Below are positions 1 to 5,855 of a stretch of 14,439 nt of DNA, in pieces; position 1 is the stretch's first letter; every line of letters begins with the position of its first letter. The notes under the pieces were generated by a model. It was not told the origin of the DNA. It saw only the letters and a program-made list of their open reading frames with translations, and did no database searches. The position numbers were made by a program, and so were the translations under genes. This DNA is from Holophagales bacterium UBA2201 (GTDB lineage: Bacteria > Acidobacteriota > Thermoanaerobaculia > UBA2201), in contig DCUZ01000045.1 of NCBI GenBank assembly GCA_002327305.1, positions 2,594-17,032 on the forward strand, read 5' to 3'.

Positions 1-40
1 GGCAGGAGTTGCCGGTGCAGAGGAAGAGGATCCTCGTCAT
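1..40 (-). CDS. Start of a second ArsC-like low-molecular-weight phosphatase-fold protein (cut by window edge)
   Basis: Reading leftward from the ATG at 40, the 13 visible codons give MTRILFLCTGNSC. This is the N-terminal strand and the beginning of the CX5R phosphate-binding loop of the low-molecular-weight tyrosine phosphatase/thioredoxin-coupled ArsC family. The complete arsC at 5855-5415 begins its core almost identically (VLFLCTGNACRS). The start is well supported: a GGAGGA Shine-Dalgarno sits about 6 nt upstream, and the ATG overlaps the stop of the cytochrome gene as ATGA (40-37), so the two are translationally coupled. The rest lies outside the window, so it could be an arsenate reductase or a protein phosphatase. 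The redox cysteines that would decide this are not visible. Confidence 0.8.
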   Translation of the reverse strand, partial: MTRILFLCTGNSC

Positions 41-2817
41 GGTTGTTCCTCCGTGTACCCCGGATGCTCCAACTGCATCTCCTCCGCGCTCATTTTGCCG
101 TGCACCCAGAACCAGGTTCCGGGGAACCGGTCGGGGCGCAGGTGGATGTTGTACACATGCCAGATCACGATGGCCAAAAACGCCAGGAGGGCCTCATGGG
201 CGTGCGCCTCCTTGAACGCGTCGAGGGCGGAAGCCGGGAGGCCGGGGAAGACCCGGAGCATCAGGTCGCTGAACCACAGGGCCAGCCCCGAGACGATCAT
301 GATGATGGAGCCCCAGAACACGGCCCAGTAGTCGAATTTCTCGAAGTAGGTGAACTTGCCGAACGCCGGGCGCTCGGAGGAGAGGCCGAAAAAGAGCTTG
401 AGGTTTTGGCCCAGGTGGGCAAAATCCTCTTTTCGCGGCAGCATCAGGACGAAATCGCGGCGCCCCTCCTCGTGGAGCAGGGAATGGACGAGGTGGTAGA
501 GGCCCGTCAGGATCAGCCCCGCGCCCCCGATGCGATGCACGATCCGCCAGAAATCCACCCCGCCCAGCGCGCCGGTCAGGGCCGCCGCCCATGGGGCGCC
601 CGGATAGCGCAGGCCCCACAGGAACACCCCCGATAGGAACAGGAGAAGGACGGAAAGCATCAGCAGGAGGTGCTGGACCCGGTAATGGATGGTGAACCGT
701 TCGATCCAAATAGTGGCTTGGGGTGGGTGTTCAGCCCGACGAGATCGAAAGCGCATGATGGCGTCGAGCAGGATGTGGCCGATCAACAGCGTCAGCACAA
801 CGATGGTCAGCCATTTGAAAAACGCGGCCACCCCCCCTACAAAGCCGGAATAACGGCGAGGGGAACCGTCGTAGCCCAGGATGTCGCCCTGGAGCGCCCA
901 GACCGGCCGCCCGTCATCGCCGAAGGGATCGGCCAGCACCGCCTGGAAGAAGAAGGGGCTGTCCTTGGCATGGCAGTCGGAGCAACCCCCCGCCCCCAGC
1001 GCCGCCCGGGCCGGCAGGACCTCGTGGTTGTAGGTGTGGACGTTGCCGTAGGGCGAGGCCTCCCATGGATGTTTCTCCATGACGCGGTATTCGGTCCCGG
1101 AGCGGTACACCCGCTCGTTTTGCACCCAGACCACGCGGGCCCCCTCCATCGGCCGGCCGATCTCCCGGAGCAGGGCGTCCACCGAAGCGATCAGCGCGTC
1201 GATCTCCTCCGGGCGGTTCACCTCGGGGACGCCGTCGCCGTTGTCGTCCCGGATGCGGGCCAGCGCCGGGAAGCGCGACGGGTCCTCCCGGTGCTCGGTC
1301 CACAGGCGGTGGATGTCGCGCATGCGCGGCTGCATCAGGCCCGGCCTGCCGTCCGTTTCGATGGCCGGCCAGGCGGTGTGTACGCGGTTGCCCGGCCGGA
1401 TCTTGCCTTGATACGATACGAGCCAGGGCCGGAACGCCTCCGTGGGCTTGTCGTCGTATCCCATCATGGAAAGGATGCCGTAATGGTTCCGGTAGGCCGC
1501 GTCGGGGCCGTAGAAGGTCCACAGGTGTTTGCCGGCCCCCGGGATTTTGGGGTCGGCGTTGTACACGTCGGAGGCCTGCACCGCGATGGGCATCACGGCG
1601 CGCTCCGGGATGTGGCAGGTCTGGCACGCGAGGCGCTCGAGATGGAGGCGGGGGAGCCAGGCATGGGTGGCGACGGGGGCGCCCCGGCGCCCGGTGTCGT
1701 GGCAGTGGGCGCAATCCACCACCGTGCCGTCCAAATCGTCGCGGACATGGCCGCCGGGGTCGTCCCCCTTGCCGAACTGATGGACCTCCCGTCCCCGGAT
1801 CCGCGGGTCGTCGGCCGAACTCCCGGCGGGGTGGCAGTCCACGCACCGGAGTCCGGCCCGGAGGTGGACGTCGGTGCGTCCGCGGTAGTTCGCCCCGCGC
1901 TTCTTCCAGCCCGGCTGGGCGTGGCATTCGAGGCAGGCCTCGTTCCTGGGCTCGCGCACCAGGTGCAGGGAGAGGCGGCCCTCGGCGTCGAATCGGGCCT
2001 TGTCATAGACGACGGCGGGCCGTTCCCCCGCGGCGACGGCGCCGGTGACGGCGGCGAGGCCGGAGCCGGCGCCGGCCGCCCAGCGGAAGTTCAGCGCCCT
2101 GATCTGGGTGCCGCGCTTCTTGAAATCATATCCGGGAAAGTGGCACAGGAGGCAGTCGGCCTCCAGGACGCCCGTCTCGCTCCATCGCGCCTGGTAGTAA
2201 TCCCCGTCAAAACCGTTGTCGCCGCCGGGGGAGAGGCCGCTGGCCGGGTCGGCCATCCACCGGTCGTAGCGCCGCCCTTCGCGGTCGAACTCCAGCGGCC
2301 CGCCGCCCGGATGGCAGTTGCCGCAGCCGGCGGTGATGAAGGTGAAGGAGGTCATGTCCATCGTCACGGCGCTGGTGTTTTGTTTGGGGGAAAGGTAGTT
2401 GTAGAGGGGGGCGGGGGAGCACCAGGTGCCCCCGTAATTGCCCGGCGTCTCCGCCCACTGGGCCCGGGCCGCCTGGTCCGGCGTGGGGGCCTCCCCCCGG
2501 CCCTGGGTGAAATGAAAGCCCTCGGTGATCTTCTTGTAGTCGTGGCAGTCGGGCGCACCGCAGGTCTGCCGGGGCGAATAGGGGGCGTCGGCGTTGATCC
2601 CGCGCACCGGGTCAATGACGGCGCCGGCGTCGTCCCGCAGGGCAAACGGCGGACAGACCCCGCGCGTGCCCCGGGACTCGGCCGCATTCGGCACCCCGAC
2701 GGGCGCGCGGGCGCGGTCCGGGGCGCAACCGGCGGCGAATCCCGTCAGCAGAAGGGCAGGGATCAGGGATCGCCAACGGCGGCGAGAAGGCGGTTCAATC
2801 ATCGCCGCGATGGGCAT
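37..2817 (-). CDS. Octahaem cytochrome c fused to a membrane cytochrome b (OTR-like/FdnI-like fusion)
   Basis: Predicted quinone-linked periplasmic electron-transfer protein, 926 residues from the ATG at 2817. I prefer this start because AAGGA lies 6 nt upstream; an in-frame ATG at 2883 would add 22 residues but has a poor ribosome site. Residues 12-31 form an arginine-rich then hydrophobic signal ending in AAGC, a possible lipobox with Cys31. Eight haem sites follow: one CX4CH (86-92) and seven CXXCH (165, 222, 295, 325, 369, 398, 612). Residues 524-534 contain an EF-hand-like DDNGDG loop. The C-terminal 270 residues hold about five membrane segments (around 660-680, 713-735, 758-780, 830-851, 874-892) with paired histidines (711/716, 761, 775/778, 872/874, 887/892), as in formate-dehydrogenase-type cytochrome b. 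The haem count recalls octahaem tetrathionate reductase, but the substrate cannot be read from the sequence. It is the fourth gene of the arsF-like operon and overlaps the next gene by 4 nt. Confidence 0.85.
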   Translation of the reverse strand: MPIAAMIEPPSRRRWRSLIPALLLTGFAAGCAPDRARAPVGVPNAAESRGTRGVCPPFALRDDAGAVIDPVRGINADAPYSPRQTCGAPDCHDYKKITEGFHFTQGRGEAPTPDQAARAQWAETPGNYGGTWCSPAPLYNYLSPKQNTSAVTMDMTSFTFITAGCGNCHPGGGPLEFDREGRRYDRWMADPASGLSPGGDNGFDGDYYQARWSETGVLEADCLLCHFPGYDFKKRGTQIRALNFRWAAGAGSGLAAVTGAVAAGERPAVVYDKARFDAEGRLSLHLVREPRNEACLECHAQPGWKKRGANYRGRTDVHLRAGLRCVDCHPAGSSADDPRIRGREVHQFGKGDDPGGHVRDDLDGTVVDCAHCHDTGRRGAPVATHAWLPRLHLERLACQTCHIPERAVMPIAVQASDVYNADPKIPGAGKHLWTFYGPDAAYRNHYGILSMMGYDDKPTEAFRPWLVSYQGKIRPGNRVHTAWPAIETDGRPGLMQPRMRDIHRLWTEHREDPSRFPALARIRDDNGDGVPEVNRPEEIDALIASVDALLREIGRPMEGARVVWVQNERVYRSGTEYRVMEKHPWEASPYGNVHTYNHEVLPARAALGAGGCSDCHAKDSPFFFQAVLADPFGDDGRPVWALQGDILGYDGSPRRYSGFVGGVAAFFKWLTIVVLTLLIGHILLDAIMRFRSRRAEHPPQATIWIERFTIHYRVQHLLLMLSVLLLFLSGVFLWGLRYPGAPWAAALTGALGGVDFWRIVHRIGGAGLILTGLYHLVHSLLHEEGRRDFVLMLPRKEDFAHLGQNLKLFFGLSSERPAFGKFTYFEKFDYWAVFWGSIIMIVSGLALWFSDLMLRVFPGLPASALDAFKEAHAHEALLAFLAIVIWHVYNIHLRPDRFPGTWFWVHGKMSAEEMQLEHPGYTEEQP

Positions 2818-2890
2818 ACGCCGTCCTTGCGCCGCTCCATGGCCGGCGGCAGGGAGCCCCTTCCTCCTCTTGAGCCCGTTCATCGTCGGG

Positions 2891-4063
2891 TCATCCGAAT
2901 AGCGCCCCGAAAACCATCCCGCAGGTCGCAGACAGGACGATGACGAGGCCGAAATAGGTGAAGGCCTTCTTCCGCCCCATGACGCTGGTGATGACGATCA
3001 TGTTGGGGAGCGAGAGGGCGGGGCCGGCCAGGAGGAGGGCCAGGGCGGGGCCCTTGCCCATCCCGGCGCCGAGGAGGCCCTGCAGGATGGGGACCTCGGT
3101 GATCGTGGCGAAATACATGAAGGCCCCGAAGATGGAGGCGAAGAGGTTGGCCCAGAGGGAGTTGCCTCCGACCAGCGATTCGATCCATTGGATGGGAATG
3201 ATGCCGGCCGCCGACTGGGGCCGTCCCAGGAGGAATCCGGCCACGATCACCCCGCCGATGAGGAGGGGGAAGATCTGCTTGACGAACGTCCAGGTTTCAT
3301 CCACCCATTGTTTGCGCTCCTCGCCGTTGAACCATTGGAGGACGGCCCAGGCCAGGACCAGGAGGGCGGCGCCGGTCAACACCCAATGCACGGAATAGAC
3401 GGCGTTGAAGAACCCCACCGGTTCGGCGGGCTTCCCCCAGGTGGCAAAAACGAGGACGGCGATCATGGAGAAGAAATAGACCAGTTCCTGCCACGCCCGG
3501 CGGCGGGGCGGCCCAGTGGGCATCTCCCCGAAGCCGGTCCGCTCCAGTTCATCCTTCTCCCGGCCGTAGATCAACTGCATGATGAGCCCGATGACGACGG
3601 CGAACAGCACCGCCCCGATGATGCGGGCCAGCCCCAGCTCCCACCCCAGCACCCGCGCCGTCAGGATCATGGCCAGGATGTTGATGGCGGGGCCGGAGTA
3701 GAGAAACGCCGTGGCGGGACCGATCCCGGCGCCCCGCTTCCAGATCCCCGAGAACAGCGGCAGGACCGTGCAGGAGCACACGGCCAGGACGGAGCCCGAG
3801 ACGCTGGCCACGCCGTAGGAGACCACTTTCGGCGCCTGCGGCCCGAGGTATTTCATCACCGCCCCCTTGTTGACGAAGGCGGCGATGGCCCCGGCGATGA
3901 AGAAGGCGGGGACCAGGCACAGCAGGACGTGCTGCTGCGCGTACTCCTGGAGCATGGCGAGCGATTCCATCACCGCGGGGCCGAACCGTGCGGAATCGAG
4001 CGGCAGGAAATAGGCCGCCAGGAACACGGCGACGATGAGAAGCAGCTTATGCCATTCTTTCAC
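2891..4063 (-). CDS. PF03773-type permease (ArsP/YraQ-like)
   Basis: A 390-residue polytopic inner-membrane permease of the family that includes the organoarsenical exporter ArsP and many uncharacterised YraQ-like proteins. The hallmark CSCT motif is at residues 96-99, followed by GIGPATAFLYSGPAINI (113-129). The second half carries a related motif, GMGKGPALALLLAGPALSLPN (334-354), showing the internal two-fold repeat of the family. A cytoplasmic charged loop lies at about 167-192. The start is GTG at 4063, with GGAA about 7 nt upstream; no better in-frame ATG is visible. It begins 18 nt after the ArsG-like gene and is followed by the cytochrome fusion. Family and context suggest export of a metalloid compound, probably a trivalent arsenical. 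The substrate is inferred; a cysteine-dependent transporter of another thiophilic ion is possible. Confidence 0.85.
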   Translation of the reverse strand: MKEWHKLLLIVAVFLAAYFLPLDSARFGPAVMESLAMLQEYAQQHVLLCLVPAFFIAGAIAAFVNKGAVMKYLGPQAPKVVSYGVASVSGSVLAVCSCTVLPLFSGIWKRGAGIGPATAFLYSGPAINILAMILTARVLGWELGLARIIGAVLFAVVIGLIMQLIYGREKDELERTGFGEMPTGPPRRRAWQELVYFFSMIAVLVFATWGKPAEPVGFFNAVYSVHWVLTGAALLVLAWAVLQWFNGEERKQWVDETWTFVKQIFPLLIGGVIVAGFLLGRPQSAAGIIPIQWIESLVGGNSLWANLFASIFGAFMYFATITEVPILQGLLGAGMGKGPALALLLAGPALSLPNMIVITSVMGRKKAFTYFGLVIVLSATCGMVFGALFG

Positions 4064-4081
4064 GATGAAGTTCCATTTCTT

Positions 4082-4786
4082 CTATCCCGTGGGGGGGAAG
4101 AACCGTGCGGCCGCGAGACCATAAATTTTATAAAGCCCGACGGCGATGAAGATGACGGCCACGACGGGGCGGCTGTATTTCTCCAGCTTCTGCATGCCGT
4201 GGATGGCCTTGCCCGCGACCTCCAACCCCAGGGCCAGGAGGATGCCGACGATCAGGACCGGGAGGGCGGTGGCGATGCCGTACAGAAGGGCCAGGCCGCT
4301 CCCCGCCGGGGACTTGACGGCCAGGGGGATGAGGCCGCCGAAATAGAGCGAGGCCGAGAGGGGACAGAAGGCCAGGGCGAACCCGAATCCCAGGAGAAAC
4401 GACGCAAGAAGGGGCAGTTTCTCCGACCAGCGCATCATCCTTTCATGGTGCCCGCCCGACCCGAAGGACCCCTTGAAGAGCCCCAGGAGAACCAACCCCA
4501 CCACAATGAGGACCGGTCCCAGGGCCCACTCGGCCGCGGTTTGCAGGGGATTGGCGATCTTCGCCACCCGCAAACTGAGGACCTGGATGAGGATGGCCAG
4601 GAGGGTGTAGGCCAGGGCCCGGCCCACGGTGTAGAGAACGGTATCGGCCAGGACCCGCGAGAGGGCCGTAAACCGGCGGCTGACGAAGGCCACGGCGGCG
4701 ATGTTGGTGGCCAGGGGGCAGGGGCTGATGGCCGTCATCAGCCCCAGCGAGACCGCCGCGTACGGCGGCCAGTCGCTCCAATTCAT
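4082..4786 (-). CDS. ArsG-family/CcdA-like membrane transporter
   Basis: A 234-residue membrane protein with about six helices. I recognise the signature SPCPLATN (residues 21-28) of the family named after ArsG, the proposed aromatic arsenical efflux permease of the Shewanella arsEFG system. A second FCPLSASLYFGG motif occurs at 140-151. Cys23 and Cys141 sit at matching positions in the two halves, as the redox cysteines do in CcdA/DsbD-type thiol transporters, so electron transport across the membrane is an alternative to efflux. The start ATG at 4786 shares its A with the TGA of the upstream gene (TGATG), which fixes the start and implies translational coupling. A longer in-frame reading extends to 5068 but lies entirely over the upstream gene and is not real. 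Partners are the ArsF-like protein upstream and the permease 18 nt downstream. Confidence 0.85.
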   Translation of the reverse strand: MNWSDWPPYAAVSLGLMTAISPCPLATNIAAVAFVSRRFTALSRVLADTVLYTVGRALAYTLLAILIQVLSLRVAKIANPLQTAAEWALGPVLIVVGLVLLGLFKGSFGSGGHHERMMRWSEKLPLLASFLLGFGFALAFCPLSASLYFGGLIPLAVKSPAGSGLALLYGIATALPVLIVGILLALGLEVAGKAIHGMQKLEKYSRPVVAVIFIAVGLYKIYGLAAARFFPPTG

Positions 4787-5205
4787 CAGAGCTGTTTCCG
4801 CACCGATTCGGCCACCCAGGCCTTGTAGGCGGGGTCGCCCTCGCGCAGTTTGTCCCACATCTTGTCCAATTCGAAGCGGTCCGTCTTGCCGTCCCGCTTC
4901 ACCTCCAAAAAGAGCGACGGGCCGAAGGCGTCGAACGCCGCCGCGACGGCCTTCTGGTCCTTGTCGCCGTCCACGGGGGTGGCGATGAAGATCACGGACC
5001 CCTTTTCCATCTCGGCGGCGAAGTGCTCCTTCAGCGCCTCGGTGGTGACGGCCTCGGCGTGGCGGCATCCGCTGCAGCGGTTGACCCGGTGGAAGTAGTA
5101 GACGGTCACGACGGCGCCGTCGGACGGGACCACCGGGGCCGGATCGGCGGCGAACAGGGAGAAGGCGCAGGCGACGATGAGCAGGAACAGGGTGAACGGT
5201 TTCAT
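4786..5205 (-). CDS. ArsF-family thioredoxin-like periplasmic protein
   Basis: A 139-residue exported protein. Residues 1-20 (MKPFTLFLLIVACAFSLFAA) look like a signal peptide. The mature part begins VTVYYFHRVNRCSGCRHAEA: a beta strand leading into a CXXC at 44-47, as in thioredoxin-fold proteins. The rest (DGKTDRFELDKMWDKL, then AYKAWVAESVRKQL) matches my memory of the family labelled nitrophenyl nitroreductase subunit ArsF. That label derives from the arsEFG operon for aromatic arsenicals. A CXXC thioredoxin-like fold argues more for a thiol carrier or metalloid-binding role than for nitroreduction by itself. It is the first gene of the operon, with GAGGT about 5 nt upstream of the ATG at 5205, and it overlaps the ArsG-like gene by one base. 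The pair is likely functional together. Confidence 0.82.
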   Translation of the reverse strand: MKPFTLFLLIVACAFSLFAADPAPVVPSDGAVVTVYYFHRVNRCSGCRHAEAVTTEALKEHFAAEMEKGSVIFIATPVDGDKDQKAVAAAFDAFGPSLFLEVKRDGKTDRFELDKMWDKLREGDPAYKAWVAESVRKQL

Positions 5206-5236
5206 GAAGACCTCGCAGTGGATCGGATTTGTAGTT

Positions 5237-5251
5237 CCCGCCGAAGGCGGG
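5237..5251 (-). other. Small perfect hairpin in the arsF-like leader
   Basis: CCCGCC-GAA-GGCGGG is a 6-bp perfect stem with a 3-nt loop. It lies between the predicted transcription start (about 5271) and the ArsF-like start codon (5205). It may stabilise the 5' end of the operon mRNA or be a remnant of a dispersed repeat. There is no T-run, so it is not an obvious terminator. Confidence 0.5.
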
Positions 5252-5259
5252 GGTGATAC

Positions 5260-5284
5260 TTACGCAATAACGTAATAATGTTAC
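5260..5284. promoter_or_regulatory. Candidate operator: three TTAC/GTAA half-sites
   Basis: TTACG (5260-5264) and CGTAA (5271-5275) form an inverted repeat with a 6-nt AT-rich spacer. The GTAA of the second half (5272-5275) forms another inverted repeat with TTAC at 5281-5284 across 5 nt. The cluster covers the -10 box and transcription start of the arsF-like promoter, where a repressor such as an ArsR-family protein would bind. No regulator gene is visible in the window, so the assignment is inferred from position and symmetry. Confidence 0.5.
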
Positions 5285-5306
5285 AACGACAGGAAGGCGA
5301 TGTCAA
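5278..5306 (-). promoter_or_regulatory. Sigma70-like promoter of the arsF-like operon
   Basis: On the minus strand, TTGACA (5306-5301) matches the -35 consensus perfectly. A 17-nt spacer (5300-5284) follows, then TAACAT (5283-5278), four of six bases of the -10 consensus. The predicted start is near 5271, giving a leader of about 65 nt before the ATG at 5205. The AT-rich -10 region stands out from the GC-rich surroundings. Confidence 0.7.
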
Positions 5307-5319
5307 GGGGCAAGATGCC

Positions 5320-5408
5320 GTCTTGCGTTCTGCGTTCAGCGTACCGCGTTCAGCGTGAACAACGGGGGGGCTGCTTTTGCGCTGTACGCAAGACGCAGGA
5401 CGCTGAAC
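5320..5408. repeat. Two opposed arrays of a GTnnnGC heptamer
   Basis: From 5320 to 5361 there are six 7-nt units on the plus strand: GTCTTGC, GTTCTGC, GTTCAGC, GTACCGC, GTTCAGC, GTGAACA. From 5408 back to 5381 four units read on the minus strand: GTTCAGC, GTCCTGC, GTCTTGC, GTACAGC. The two arrays form an imperfect inverted repeat (about 20 of 28 positions pair) around a 19-nt centre containing a run of seven G. They fill the gap between the arsC stop and the next promoter, so the transcript could fold here and act as a weak terminator or mRNA end. Confidence 0.7.
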
Positions 5409-5414
5409 GGCTCC

Positions 5415-5855
5415 TCACGCGTCCTTCGGTTCGAGCAGGGACGGCAGGGTCTCCACGAAGGCGCGGATGGCGTCGCGGGTTTTCCGGAAGGCCTCCAGCA
5501 CCTCCTCGCGGGTCCCCTCCGCGCCCACCGGGTCCTCGAACGAGTGGTGGATGGTCCGGGCCGCGCCGGGGAGGACGGGGCACCGTTCCCGGGCCAGATC
5601 GCACACCGTGACCACCAGGTCGAAGTCCAGGTGCATGAGTTCCTCCACATGCTTGGACCAGTGGCCGGAGAGGTCCACCCCCGCCTCGGCCATGACGGCG
5701 ACGGCGTCGGGGTGGACGAAGCACGGGAGGACGCCCGCGGACCAGGGCTCCAGCCGGTCGCCCCACAGGTGGCGCGCCCACCCCTCCGCCATCTGGCTCC
5801 GGCAGGCGTTGCCGGTGCAGAGAAAAAGGACGCGGGGCTTCTCGGGGGGTCTCAT
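5415..5855 (-). CDS. arsC: Thioredoxin-coupled arsenate reductase ArsC
   Basis: A 146-residue cytoplasmic enzyme that reduces arsenate to arsenite with electrons from thioredoxin. The phosphate-binding loop CTGNACRS runs from Cys13 to Ser20. Two further cysteines, Cys85 and Cys92 in the segment VVTVCDLARERCPVLPG, have the spacing of the redox cysteines of thioredoxin-dependent ArsC (Cys82/Cys89 in the Staphylococcus enzyme). FEDP near residue 108 supplies the catalytic aspartate loop. These cysteines argue for ArsC over a simple low-molecular-weight phosphatase. The start ATG at 5855 has GGAGG 7 nt upstream and overlaps the stop of the upstream membrane-protein gene as ATGA. A second ArsC-like protein starts at position 40. 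Confidence 0.93.
   Translation of the reverse strand: MRPPEKPRVLFLCTGNACRSQMAEGWARHLWGDRLEPWSAGVLPCFVHPDAVAVMAEAGVDLSGHWSKHVEELMHLDFDLVVTVCDLARERCPVLPGAARTIHHSFEDPVGAEGTREEVLEAFRKTRDAIRAFVETLPSLLEPKDA

Noticed and set aside
2818..2883. Upstream ATG at 2883 as the start of the cytochrome fusion
   Set aside because: It would put 22 charged residues before the signal peptide and has a poor ribosome site, while the ATG at 2817 has AAGGA at good spacing. The longer form is not excluded.
670..2943. Very long open frame on the plus strand opposite the cytochrome fusion
   Set aside because: It is antisense to a gene with eight haem motifs, has low-complexity G/A/V/R composition and no recognisable domain. 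High GC makes such antisense frames common.
3188..4828. Long plus-strand frame opposite the permease and ArsG-like genes
   Set aside because: The product is extremely rich in D, E, G, Q and H with no domain, and it opposes two clear membrane-protein genes.
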